Source of the DNA: Rikenella microfusus
GTDB taxonomy: Bacteria > Bacteroidota > Bacteroidia > Bacteroidales > VadinHA17
Direction: 5' to 3'
DNA: 64,000 nucleotides
Assembly: GCA_020722575.1 (NCBI GenBank)
Contig: DYKN01000003.1
Span: 90,759 to 154,758 of the forward strand
The notes beneath the pieces are model-generated. The model saw nothing but the letters and a program-made list of their open reading frames with translations, was not told the DNA's origin and did not search any database. Positions 36,207 through 45,462 of this stretch are shown in pieces. Made by a program: the position numbers and the translations under genes. The stretch's first letter is position 1. Each line of letters starts with the position of its first letter.

Positions 36207-39200
36207 ATGAGGGAATCAGTACTTCTTGCACTAATACATATCTTTGCGATAATTTCGACAGTAAATCCCTCCGGGATCTCGTCACGCGGGAAAAAAATAC
36301 TTCGGGGATATCTCAGAAGATACCTTAACAGGGAGCTGGAAGAAGAATATTTCTCTCTCTTTGAGAATAACCTGGAATTTTACTCCAGCGAACTCAAAGG
36401 CTCTGACAGAGGCGATCTGGCTGATGAAGACTCTCTTATCTCCTTTCAGATAACAAATATTTGCAGGCAGATCAAAAAGAGCCTCTTCCTCGATGAAAGA
36501 ATGATAGTTTTTCTCCAACTCCTTGAGTTTACTTTTGAAGACGGACAGGTAACCGATCAGGAAAAGAAAATAATTGATATTGTATCACGAACTTTCAATA
36601 TCAAGGAGAAAGAATACCATAATGCCTGTTCTTTTATGATAGGCAGACAATACGACAAAGTATCCCCCGACTCTATTCTGGTTATTGAAAGTGACAACCC
36701 TGCTTATCGTGTGAAACCTGAATATTCCAATTACCCTGAATGGAAGCATTTGTATATCAAAGGATTCAGGGGCATTATGTACATACTTCACATTGAAAGT
36801 ACAGGGGCACTGATTCTTACTTACGATGGGCCGCTGCCGCTCTATTTCAAAGGCAGGGATATTATTGCCTGCAGACCCTATCTGCTTGAAAGAGGCGTTA
36901 ATATTAAAGGACAGGGAATTGAGCCGATTTACTATTCCAGAGTCTACAAAGCTTTTCTTTCAGATGTTTTTAAAGGCAAAGTTGTTTTTGAGGGACACAA
37001 TATTGAATACAGATTCAAAAATTCCGATAACGGTATAAAACCAATGAGTTTCAAGCTCGAATCGGGTAACCTTGTTGGAATTATGGGAAGCAGTGGCGTT
37101 GGTAAAACTACCCTTTTAAACATGCTTCATGGTAAATTAAAACCGGACAAAGGTAATGTTTATCTTAATGGATATGACCTGTATAATGAGGCTGACAAAC
37201 TGAAAGGTTTGATAGGATACGTGCCCCAGGATGACCTTTTGCTGGAAGAACTGACAGTTTTCCAGAATCTCTACTTTAGCGCTCGCCTTTGCTTCGGAGA
37301 TTATTCAGAGGAACAGCTTATCGAAGTGGTTGAAAATATATTGAGAGACCTGGATTTGATAGATATCAGGGATCTTCAGGTTGGTGGTTTGCTCGACAAA
37401 AAAATAAGTGGCGGACAAAGAAAAAGACTCAACATAGGACTTGAGTTGATGAGGGAACCTGTGATACTGTTTGTTGATGAACCCACCTCAGGGCTATCAT
37501 CGCACGATTCCATGAACGTAATGATGCTCCTCAGGAAACAGGCTATCAAAGGTAAGCTTGTAATCGTAAACATACACCAGCCATCATCCGACATTCTGAA
37601 ACTTTTTGATAGACTATGGATTCTTGACAGGGGCGGCTACATGATTTACGACGGTGATCCTGTCGAAGCACTTGTTTATTTGAAAACCGAAACCTCACAG
37701 GCAAACGCTGCTGAAAGCGAATGCCCATCATGCGGAAATATAGACACTGACAATATACTCCAGATCATTGAGGTTAAAACCATTGACGATAACGGTTACC
37801 CCGGAAAAGAAAGACAGGTGAACCCTGTTGAATGGTACGAAAAGTACAAAAGGAAAATGATGAAGACCTTTCCCGGCCCCCCTCCAAAAATTCCCCTGCC
37901 TGCAAGCAGTTTTAAAGTACCAGGAAGAGGCTTTCAGATAAGAACATTTATTAAAAGAAATCTTCTGCGTAAACTCGCCGATAAACAGTATGTTTTACTT
38001 AATCTGTTTGAAGCACCCTTCCTTGCTTTCGTTCTCGGTTATTTTTCCAAATATTCTCCCGATAGAAATTACACCTTCGCCGGAAATAAAAACTATCCTG
38101 TCTTTCTCTTTATGGCAATAGTCGTTGCCCTGTTTCTAGGCCTGATGGTAAGTGCAGAAGAAATTATCAAAGACAGAAAAATCCTCTTAAGAGAAAAATT
38201 CCTCAGTATAAGTAGATTAAGTTACCTGATTTCGAAAACCAATTTTCTGTTTGTTCTTTCAGCTATTCAATCATTGCTCTTTCTTATAGTCGCAAGTCTG
38301 ATCCTGGAAATAAGAGGTATGTTCCTGAAACAATGGCTGATTCTCTTTACAACTGCATGCTACGGTAATCTGCTGGGTCTGAATATTTCATCTGGAATGA
38401 GAACAGTTGTGAGCATTTACATTCTTATACCACTTATTCTAGTACCTCAATTGCTGCTTGGAGGCGCAATGATAAAATTTGACGACCTTCACAAATCCCT
38501 GACCAATCGCGAATACGTTCCGGTTATAGGAGATATTATGGCCACCAGATGGTCTTATGAGGCAATTATGGTTGAGGGCTACAAGGGGAACAAATATATA
38601 AAACCTTTTTTCAGGTATAATCTCGAAATTGAAAAGAATAATTATTATAAAGACGAACTTATTAAAAATCTGAGAAATGAAATTTTAAGCTATGCCCTCC
38701 GGTTTAAAGACAGGGAAGGAGAAAAAGAAATTATTGAAAACAAACTGGATATTCTGAAATACCATGTTAAACAACTTGGTGATCTTACCGGAATCAAACC
38801 AGGTGGATGGTACAGTCAGATTAATTATGACAATTTTACCCGGCAGACAGCTGATTCAGTTGAAATCTTTTTCAGCGCGGTCCAGAAATACCTGATCAGT
38901 GAAAACAATTACTATTTCAGAAAAAAAATGGAAGCTGAGAACAGAGTTGCCATGAAACTGAAAGGCGAAAATGCTCTCAGGCTTGCTGAACAGTATAACA
39001 ATTCAAGGCTTGAAGATATAGTGCTTAATCAGACAGGCCTTCTCGAAGAGAAAGGTTACATTATTCAAAGAGGGAAATTCATTCAGAAATCAACCCCGAT
39101 TTATATGAAACCGACTTCAAAATACGGCAGATCCCATTTTTATGCTCCATATAAACAACTGGGTAATTTAAAAATTGACACTCTTTTGTTCAATGTACTT

Positions 39201-39329
39201 TTTATCTGGCTTATGTCGGGGATATTTTTCATTACGTTATATTACAATCTATTGCACAAATTTATTGAGTTTCTTGAGAGGCAACAATTTCCTTTCTGGA
39301 GAAAATTCGGCAGACATCTGCTACATTAA
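36207..39329 (+). CDS. large ABCG/White-like ABC protein with TerB-like N-terminus
   Basis: A 1040-residue single-chain ABC transporter half. Residues 1-150 are helical with a TerB-like acidic motif (LEFTFEDGQVTDQEKKI). Residues 150-270 form a beta-rich region of unknown type. The ABC domain follows: Walker A GSSGVGKTT with K300, signature ISGGQRKRLNIG, Walker B ILFVDEPTSGLS. A CPSCGN motif near 510 might bind metal. Membrane helices lie at about 595-785 with an ABC2-type layout, then about 200 residues of charged helical sequence, and a last helix near 1005. The order ATPase then membrane domain is that of ABCG proteins. Substrate unknown. rsmA follows after 26 bp. Confidence 0.82.
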   Translation: MRESVLLALIHIFAIISTVNPSGISSRGKKILRGYLRRYLNRELEEEYFSLFENNLEFYSSELKGSDRGDLADEDSLISFQITNICRQIKKSLFLDERMIVFLQLLEFTFEDGQVTDQEKKIIDIVSRTFNIKEKEYHNACSFMIGRQYDKVSPDSILVIESDNPAYRVKPEYSNYPEWKHLYIKGFRGIMYILHIESTGALILTYDGPLPLYFKGRDIIACRPYLLERGVNIKGQGIEPIYYSRVYKAFLSDVFKGKVVFEGHNIEYRFKNSDNGIKPMSFKLESGNLVGIMGSSGVGKTTLLNMLHGKLKPDKGNVYLNGYDLYNEADKLKGLIGYVPQDDLLLEELTVFQNLYFSARLCFGDYSEEQLIEVVENILRDLDLIDIRDLQVGGLLDKKISGGQRKRLNIGLELMREPVILFVDEPTSGLSSHDSMNVMMLLRKQAIKGKLVIVNIHQPSSDILKLFDRLWILDRGGYMIYDGDPVEALVYLKTETSQANAAESECPSCGNIDTDNILQIIEVKTIDDNGYPGKERQVNPVEWYEKYKRKMMKTFPGPPPKIPLPASSFKVPGRGFQIRTFIKRNLLRKLADKQYVLLNLFEAPFLAFVLGYFSKYSPDRNYTFAGNKNYPVFLFMAIVVALFLGLMVSAEEIIKDRKILLREKFLSISRLSYLISKTNFLFVLSAIQSLLFLIVASLILEIRGMFLKQWLILFTTACYGNLLGLNISSGMRTVVSIYILIPLILVPQLLLGGAMIKFDDLHKSLTNREYVPVIGDIMATRWSYEAIMVEGYKGNKYIKPFFRYNLEIEKNNYYKDELIKNLRNEILSYALRFKDREGEKEIIENKLDILKYHVKQLGDLTGIKPGGWYSQINYDNFTRQTADSVEIFFSAVQKYLISENNYYFRKKMEAENRVAMKLKGENALRLAEQYNNSRLEDIVLNQTGLLEEKGYIIQRGKFIQKSTPIYMKPTSKYGRSHFYAPYKQLGNLKIDTLLFNVLFIWLMSGIFFITLYYNLLHKFIEFLERQQFPFWRKFGRHLLH

Positions 39330-39355
39330 TTTTAAACCTGTTTAAGGCCGGTCCG

Positions 39356-40132
39356 ATGAAAAGAGTAAGACCCAAAAAGAGGCTGGGCCAGCACTTTCTA
39401 AAAGACAATTCAATTGCGAAACGAGTTGCTGATGCCATTTGTGCCGACAACTGTGATGCTGTACTTGAAGTTGGACCGGGCACCGGTGTCCTGACAAAAT
39501 ATATTCTCGAACGAAGATTTGAAAATTTCAGTGTTGTAGAAATAGATAGAGAGTCGGTCAGTTACCTGAAAGACAATTTCAAAGGTCTTAATATTATTCA
39601 AGCTGATTTTTTTTCACTCGATATTAATAACCTTTACCCGGGCACTCTTGCCATTGTTGGAAATTTTCCATACAATATTTCAGGCCCTTTACTTTTCAGG
39701 GTTCTTGAATACAGAGACCGCATCCTTGAGCTTACAGGTATGTTTCAGCATGAAGTGGCCTTGAGAATATGTTCTCCTCCGGGCTCAAGAGTTTACGGTA
39801 TACTGAGTGTACTTTTACAAGCTTATTACAACATTGAATATCTGTTCTCTGTTCCTCCACATGTTTTCTACCCGGAACCAAAAGTTAAATCGGGTGTGAT
39901 AAGATTAAGAAGAAACAATGCCACCCGCCTTGATTGTAACGAGGAACTTTTTCTCAGGGTTGTAAAATCATCGTTTGGACATAGAAGGAAGATGCTTAGA
40001 AATTCAATTAAGTCGGCATTCAATATTTCTTCAGAAGAGTGTCCTTTTTTCCGGTTACGGCCTGAGCAACTTTCGGTTGAACAGTTTGTTGAGCTTACAA
40101 GATGGATTTCAGACAAAATGGTTTCAGAATGA
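39356..40132 (+). CDS. rsmA: 16S rRNA dimethyladenosine transferase RsmA (KsgA)
   Basis: Dimethylates two adjacent adenines near the 3' end of 16S rRNA using SAM. It opens with KKRLGQHFLKD, has the SAM-binding VLEVGPGTGVLTKYIL near residue 40, and the catalytic motif NFPYNISGPLL near 101. The length of 258 residues is normal. Its last 9 bp overlap the 3' end of the MacB-type permease gene on the other strand. Confidence 0.96.
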   Translation: MKRVRPKKRLGQHFLKDNSIAKRVADAICADNCDAVLEVGPGTGVLTKYILERRFENFSVVEIDRESVSYLKDNFKGLNIIQADFFSLDINNLYPGTLAIVGNFPYNISGPLLFRVLEYRDRILELTGMFQHEVALRICSPPGSRVYGILSVLLQAYYNIEYLFSVPPHVFYPEPKVKSGVIRLRRNNATRLDCNEELFLRVVKSSFGHRRKMLRNSIKSAFNISSEECPFFRLRPEQLSVEQFVELTRWISDKMVSE

Positions 40133-41404
40133 ATATCCGATAGCTTCAACTGGATTCATTCTCGCTGCTGTGTAAGCAGGAGCATAACCGGCAATAATAC
40201 CTATAGATGCTGATATAAATATTGCAAGTAAAATATTTCCAATAGTAAGGAACATGTTCAGTTCAAACAGATAATTTATAACAAGTGTACCCAGGAAGAT
40301 GAAGATTAGCCCGGCCATACCTCCCAGAATGGATAGAATAACTGATTCGGTAAGAAACTGCAGAAGTATAAATGATTTTTTTGCCCCGAGCGCTTTCTGA
40401 ATACCGATTTGATTGGTCCTTTCTTTTACCGATACAAACATTATGTTTGCTATACCGAATCCTCCAACAAGTATTGCAAATCCACCAATAAACCATCCGC
40501 CAGCATTAATGCCTGCAAACACTGCATTAAAACCCTGTGTAAGCATGCTGGCCCTGTTAACCGAGAAGTTGTTAACTTCTCCCGGCTTCAACCGACGGGA
40601 TGCCCTGAGTATCATGGTGACATCATCGGAGAGTTCTTCAACGGCAACTTCAGGCTTTGCTTTGACCATAAGCTGGGTTTCTGCATTGCGTCGTTGAAGA
40701 TTAATAAATCTCCTCCCAAAATTGAGTGGAATGATTGTAACCTCATCAAAACCGCTGTCGCTTATCCCCCCCTTTCCTTCTTTCTGTAAAACTCCTATTA
40801 CTATGGTTTTAAAACCATTTATAATGATCTCTTTTCCGATTGGATTTGCAGATCCGAACAACTGATTAGCAACCTCAGCTCCAAGTATGGTAACATTCTT
40901 ACCTGAAGATGCTTCAAACTCCGAAAAATAACGACCCTTCTCGATTTCGAAATTCCTCAGGTCCCTTATCTCATTTGTGGTTGCAACAACAAATGAATTA
41001 TTAATGTAATTGTTATGGTACTTTATTGTTGATGACTGATAGACTAAGAAACAGGCTGTTGCAGATTTTGTTGATTTTTTGATGATATCTTCATAATCTT
41101 CAACCGAAACCGGAGGCCAGCGGATAATGTCCCACCAATTCAGGTTCGGGTCAAACGACCATGGAAATTTCTGAACATATACAACATTATCGCCAAGTGA
41201 TGCAATGCTTTCGCGAATAGACTTTTCCATCCAGTCAAGAACCGTAAATACTGATATAATGGAAAATATCCCGATGGTGATTCCAAAAAGCGACAGAATA
41301 GTCCGAAGCTTATTAACCATGATCGAACTGAAGGCAAAAGAAACGCCTTCTTTAAGCAGTCTTACGAAAGTAACAGCTTTTTTTATATGAGTATTTTCCC
41401 GCAT
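40124..41404 (-). CDS. MacB/FtsX-type ABC transporter permease
   Basis: A 426-residue membrane protein with one N-terminal helix (near residue 35), a large periplasmic MacB_PCD-type domain (about 60-280), and three C-terminal helices including the FtsX segment VKERTNQIGIQKALGAKK. Such permeases work with a separate ATPase and often move lipoproteins or peptides, or transmit mechanical force; no matching ATPase gene is adjacent, so partner and substrate are unknown. A TATCTTTG box lies upstream. Confidence 0.9.
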   Translation of the reverse strand: MRENTHIKKAVTFVRLLKEGVSFAFSSIMVNKLRTILSLFGITIGIFSIISVFTVLDWMEKSIRESIASLGDNVVYVQKFPWSFDPNLNWWDIIRWPPVSVEDYEDIIKKSTKSATACFLVYQSSTIKYHNNYINNSFVVATTNEIRDLRNFEIEKGRYFSEFEASSGKNVTILGAEVANQLFGSANPIGKEIIINGFKTIVIGVLQKEGKGGISDSGFDEVTIIPLNFGRRFINLQRRNAETQLMVKAKPEVAVEELSDDVTMILRASRRLKPGEVNNFSVNRASMLTQGFNAVFAGINAGGWFIGGFAILVGGFGIANIMFVSVKERTNQIGIQKALGAKKSFILLQFLTESVILSILGGMAGLIFIFLGTLVINYLFELNMFLTIGNILLAIFISASIGIIAGYAPAYTAARMNPVEAIGYSF

Positions 41405-41421
41405 TCCTCAAATTGAGGTAT

Positions 41422-41429
41422 CAAAGATA
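41422..41429 (-). promoter_or_regulatory. -7 box TATCTTTG for the MacB-type permease (minus strand)
   Basis: Minus-strand TATCTTTG matches TAnnTTTG, 17 bp upstream of the permease start. The only nearby TTTG is 13 bp away, too close for a normal -33. Confidence 0.4.
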
Positions 41430-41536
41430 TAAAATTAGAAGACAAATCAGAATTATTCCTGTACATGCCAAATTATTTGACACTTAAAATTGAGAGTATT
41501 AAAAATTTGTCTATTTTTATTCGCCGGGAAGTGATC

Positions 41537-43087
41537 ATGGTTGGTAATACTAACTATCAGAAAATGAGAGAGAAAAGAATTAAAAGCGCACTTATTTCGG
41601 TATATTATAAAGAGGGACTAGGGGAGATACTGGAAATTCTTAATTCACTTCGAATCAGGATTTTTTCTACAGGAGGCACCCATACATTTATTGAGAACCT
41701 GGGAATTCCTGCTGAATCAGTTGAGAGCCTTACCTCCTATCCTTCGATACTGGGAGGAAGAGTCAAAACATTGCATCCCCTTGTCTTCGGAGGAATACTT
41801 GCAAGAAGAGAAAACAGGGAGGATAAAAATCAGATTGAAAAATATAATATACCCGAGATAGATCTTGTGATTGTTGACCTTTATCCGTTTGAGGAAACAG
41901 TAAATAAATCTGCCGGCGAGGAGGAGATTATTGAAAAAATTGATATCGGTGGAGTATCACTTATAAGAGCAGCAGCAAAAAATTTCAATGATGTGCTGGT
42001 TGTTTCTTCCCGTGAACAATATCCACGGCTTATATCATTACTGAAGGAGAAGGAAGGATACACAGATTTGACTGACCGTAAAATTTTTGCTGCCGAAGCA
42101 TTCAGGATAACATCGGGATATGATACGGCAATTTTCAAATATCTCAATGCTGAGGTACATATACCAGCCTTCAGGGAAAGTATTGACAATCACATGCCTT
42201 TGAGATATGGAGAGAATCCACATCAAAAAGGTATTTTTTACGGGGAATTCAGTTCATTGTTTGAACAACTTCATGGAAAAGAGATATCATATAATAATCT
42301 TCTTGACATTGATTCTGCAATAGCTCTAATAGATGAATTTACTGAACCGGCTTTTGCCATAATAAAGCATAACAATGCCTGTGGAGTAGCAGTAAGGAAT
42401 ACCATCCACGAAGCATGGAAAGATGCCCTGGCATGTGATCCCGTTTCAGCTTTCGGTGGAGTGCTGGTTTCGAACTGCGAAATTAACGAGGAAACTGCTT
42501 CAGAAATCAATAAATTGTTTTTTGAAATAATAATCGCTCCAGGTTACTCAGAAAGAGCCCTTGAAATACTCAAGCAGAAAAAAAACAGAATTATACTTGT
42601 AAGAAAAAAGGATGCCGTGTTACCTTATACTTTCAGAAGTGTGCTTAATGGAGTTTTATGGCAGGAAAAAGATAATTTCACGGCAGAAGTAAAGGACATG
42701 AAACCTGTAACCGAAAGAGTGCCTGATGCCAGAGAATATGAAGATCTGGTGTTTGCCAACAAGATTGTCAAACATACCAAGTCGAATGCTATTGTCCTGG
42801 CAAAAGATAAGCAGCTTTGTGCAAGCGGAACAGGACAGACATCGAGAGTTGACGCACTTAAACAGGCAATTGAAAAAGCAGGAAACTTTGGATTCGACCT
42901 GAAGGGCGCTGTTATGGCATCTGATGCTTTTTTCCCTTTTGCCGACAGCGTTGAAATAGCATACAGGGCTGGTATCACTGCTGTTGTCCAGCCAGGTGGT
43001 TCGGTAAGAGATCAGGAATCAGTTGATTTTTGCAACAGGCATGCTATGGCCATGGTATTTACAGGGGTTAGACATTTTAAACATTGA
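41537..43087 (+). CDS. purH: bifunctional AICAR formyltransferase / IMP cyclohydrolase
   Basis: Performs the last two steps of purine synthesis. The N-terminal MGS-like cyclohydrolase domain begins KRIKSALISVYYKEGL and contains STGGTHTFIENLG and GGRVKTLHPLVFGGIL. The C-terminal formyltransferase domain has LRYGENPHQKG and KHNNACGVA. The frame is open from 41465, but I prefer the ATG at 41537 or 41564, where similarity to PurH begins. mreB starts 8 bp after the stop codon, so purH appears to head the cell-elongation operon. Confidence 0.95.
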   Translation: MVGNTNYQKMREKRIKSALISVYYKEGLGEILEILNSLRIRIFSTGGTHTFIENLGIPAESVESLTSYPSILGGRVKTLHPLVFGGILARRENREDKNQIEKYNIPEIDLVIVDLYPFEETVNKSAGEEEIIEKIDIGGVSLIRAAAKNFNDVLVVSSREQYPRLISLLKEKEGYTDLTDRKIFAAEAFRITSGYDTAIFKYLNAEVHIPAFRESIDNHMPLRYGENPHQKGIFYGEFSSLFEQLHGKEISYNNLLDIDSAIALIDEFTEPAFAIIKHNNACGVAVRNTIHEAWKDALACDPVSAFGGVLVSNCEINEETASEINKLFFEIIIAPGYSERALEILKQKKNRIILVRKKDAVLPYTFRSVLNGVLWQEKDNFTAEVKDMKPVTERVPDAREYEDLVFANKIVKHTKSNAIVLAKDKQLCASGTGQTSRVDALKQAIEKAGNFGFDLKGAVMASDAFFPFADSVEIAYRAGITAVVQPGGSVRDQESVDFCNRHAMAMVFTGVRHFKH

Positions 43088-43095
43088 AAAGAGAT

Positions 43096-44118
43096 ATGGG
43101 ATTATTTTCATTTCTGACACAGGAGATTGCAATAGATCTGGGAACTGCAAACACAGTAATTATTCATAACGACAAGGTTGTTGTTGATGAACCGTCGATT
43201 GTTGCTATCGACAGAAATACAGGTAAACTTATTGCTATAGGAGAACAGGCAAGGCAGATGCATGGCAAAACCCATGAAAATATACAGACGATCCGACCAA
43301 TGAGAGATGGAGTTATAGCTGATTTCAATGCTGCCGAGCTGATGATAAGGGGAATGATAAAAATGATCAATAAAAGTCCAAAATTGTTTTCCCCTTCTCT
43401 AAGGATGGTTGTTAGTATCCCTTCAGGGAGTACTGAAGTTGAAATCAGGGCAGTACGTGACTCTTCAGAGCATGCTGGAGGAAGAGACGTTTATTTAATT
43501 TATGAACCAATGGCTGCTGCCATCGGAATAGGCCTTGATGTTGAGGCTCCTGAAGGATCAATGGTAGTTGACATCGGCGGAGGTACAACTGAAATAGCAG
43601 TTATAGCACTTGGCGGTATAGTGTGCAGTAAATCAATCAGAATTGCCGGTGATAGTTTCACTGCCGATATACAGGCTTATATGCGTCACCAGCATAATAT
43701 CAAGGTAGGTGAAAAAACATCTGAAGATATTAAAATTGCCGTAGGGGCAGCCCTACCTGATATCGATAATCCCCCTCCCGATTATATAGTGCGCGGCCCC
43801 AATATTATGACCAGCCTGCCAATTGAAATACCAGTCTCCTACCAGGAAATTGCCTATTGCCTTGATAAATCATTATCAAAAATTGAAGCAGCTATCCTGA
43901 ATGTCCTTGAACAAACTCCACCTGAACTCTATGCTGATATTGTTAACAAAGGGATTTTCCTGGCAGGCGGTAGTTCACAACTCCGAGGACTTGATAAGAG
44001 ACTTACTGATAAAATAAACATCAAATTTCAAATGGTTGAAGATCCCCTCAGGGCAGTAGCAAGAGGAACAGCAGTCGCACTAAAAAATATTGACAAGTTT
44101 TCATTTCTTATGAGATAA
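43096..44118 (+). CDS. mreB: rod-shape-determining actin homologue MreB
   Basis: Membrane-associated actin-like filament that guides lateral wall synthesis. Actin-fold motifs are clear: EIAIDLGTANTVI (phosphate 1), MVVDIGGGTTEIAV (phosphate 2) and GIFLAGGSSQLRGLD (adenosine). The ATG at 43096 gives 340 residues; the frame opens at a TTG at 43084 inside the end of purH. The N-terminal MGLFSFLTQ is a short amphipathic membrane-binding stretch. It is followed by mreC after 13 bp. Confidence 0.97.
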   Translation: MGLFSFLTQEIAIDLGTANTVIIHNDKVVVDEPSIVAIDRNTGKLIAIGEQARQMHGKTHENIQTIRPMRDGVIADFNAAELMIRGMIKMINKSPKLFSPSLRMVVSIPSGSTEVEIRAVRDSSEHAGGRDVYLIYEPMAAAIGIGLDVEAPEGSMVVDIGGGTTEIAVIALGGIVCSKSIRIAGDSFTADIQAYMRHQHNIKVGEKTSEDIKIAVGAALPDIDNPPPDYIVRGPNIMTSLPIEIPVSYQEIAYCLDKSLSKIEAAILNVLEQTPPELYADIVNKGIFLAGGSSQLRGLDKRLTDKINIKFQMVEDPLRAVARGTAVALKNIDKFSFLMR

Positions 44119-44131
44119 GCTTTTGCACTGA

Positions 44132-44953
44132 ATGAGAAACCTGCTCCTTTTTCTGGCAAGAAATAACCGTTTTATCATTTTTATTATGCTGGAAACGGTC
44201 GCAGTATTACTCATTGCCAACTCTTTTAAATATCATAATAGCCGATTGCTTAAAAATGTAAGAAAAGCAACTCTCGCATGGGAAGAAATTATAACTGATA
44301 CCAGAAATTATTTCAGAATTAAAAAAATCAATTCAGACCTCCAGGCAGAAAACACAGCTCTGAAAAACCTAATTGAAAAATTACAGGCCACTCTCGATGA
44401 AAAAGAAATACTTTCGGATAGTGCACTTAAATCATCTGACTATGAATACATTCCAGCTCTGGTGGTAAATAACTCCGTTAACAAACTGAAAAACTTTTTT
44501 ACTATAAACAGGGGAACAGACGATAGTGTGAATGTTGATATGGCAGTTATCAGTCCATGGGGAGTTGCAGGAATAATTGTTGCATCCTCACGTAATTTCT
44601 CAGTAGTGATGCCACTCATCAATACCGATTTCAGATTAAGTTGTAAATTACTTTCAAGTGATTTTTTTGGATCACTTTCATGGGAAGGCTTTGATTGTCG
44701 CTACGCTCTTCTAAGTGATATCCCGCAACATGTCCCGTTAATGCAAGGTGATACAATTGTTACAACCGGTTATTCTGCCATTTTCCCAGGGAATATTATG
44801 GTCGGAACTGTAAGCAACTTTGAAAAAACCGGAAGCGATTTTTACAGGATAAGGGTACGTCTCTCAACTGAGTTCAGACGACTTACTCATGTAATGGTAA
44901 TTAAGAACCGCAAAAGAGAAGAACAGATAACTCTTGAAGCAAAATTTCAATGA
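44132..44953 (+). CDS. mreC: rod-shape-determining protein MreC
   Basis: Bitopic membrane protein linking MreB to the periplasmic elongation enzymes. One N-terminal membrane helix (about residues 13-31), a coiled coil (about 55-95) and a C-terminal double beta-barrel domain (from about 110, with NRGTDDSVNVDMAVISPWGV and GDTIVTTGYSAIFPG) give the standard layout. The stop codon overlaps the mreD start as ATGA. Confidence 0.93.
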   Translation: MRNLLLFLARNNRFIIFIMLETVAVLLIANSFKYHNSRLLKNVRKATLAWEEIITDTRNYFRIKKINSDLQAENTALKNLIEKLQATLDEKEILSDSALKSSDYEYIPALVVNNSVNKLKNFFTINRGTDDSVNVDMAVISPWGVAGIIVASSRNFSVVMPLINTDFRLSCKLLSSDFFGSLSWEGFDCRYALLSDIPQHVPLMQGDTIVTTGYSAIFPGNIMVGTVSNFEKTGSDFYRIRVRLSTEFRRLTHVMVIKNRKREEQITLEAKFQ

Positions 44954-45450
44954 TTAACCAGATTATTAGATATACGACCATATATGCAGTATTAGTTCTG
45001 CTTCAAATACTATTATTCAACAATATCCAGTTCAGCGGTTATATAAATCCATATGTTTATATACTTTTTATCATTCTTTTGCCTGTTAATATTGCAGGAT
45101 GGTTTCTTTTGTTTATTGGCTTCTTTTCAGGTCTGATACTGGACCTTTTTCTCAATACTCCGGGTATGCATGCCGGAGCAACCGTTGCAGCCAGTTTCTT
45201 CAGACCCTTGATTCTGAGATCTATATCACCACGTGACGGTTATAATCCCGATGCTGAACCCTCAATGGCACTATTTGGATTCAGGTGGTTCCTGATTTAC
45301 TCTCTGCTGGTAATCCTTGTTCACCACCTATTCCTCTTCTACCTTGAAGTATTCAGTCTAGCAAGTTTTTTTAAAACTTTTATCAAAGTGATTCTGAGCA
45401 CATTATTTACGACTATATTTGTATTAATTGCAGAATATCTGAGAAAGTGA
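44950..45450 (+). CDS. mreD: rod-shape-determining protein MreD
   Basis: A 166-residue inner-membrane protein with five or six hydrophobic helices and few charged residues. Sequence similarity within the MreD family is low, so the assignment rests mainly on its size, topology and position between mreC (ATGA overlap) and mrdA (12-bp gap). Confidence 0.85.
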   Translation: MINQIIRYTTIYAVLVLLQILLFNNIQFSGYINPYVYILFIILLPVNIAGWFLLFIGFFSGLILDLFLNTPGMHAGATVAASFFRPLILRSISPRDGYNPDAEPSMALFGFRWFLIYSLLVILVHHLFLFYLEVFSLASFFKTFIKVILSTLFTTIFVLIAEYLRK

Positions 45451-45462
45451 CGCTGATAACCG

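Noticed and set aside
43084..43095. TTG start for mreB overlapping purH
   Set aside because: The ATG at 43096 gives the usual MreB N-terminus and length, so the TTG is not needed.
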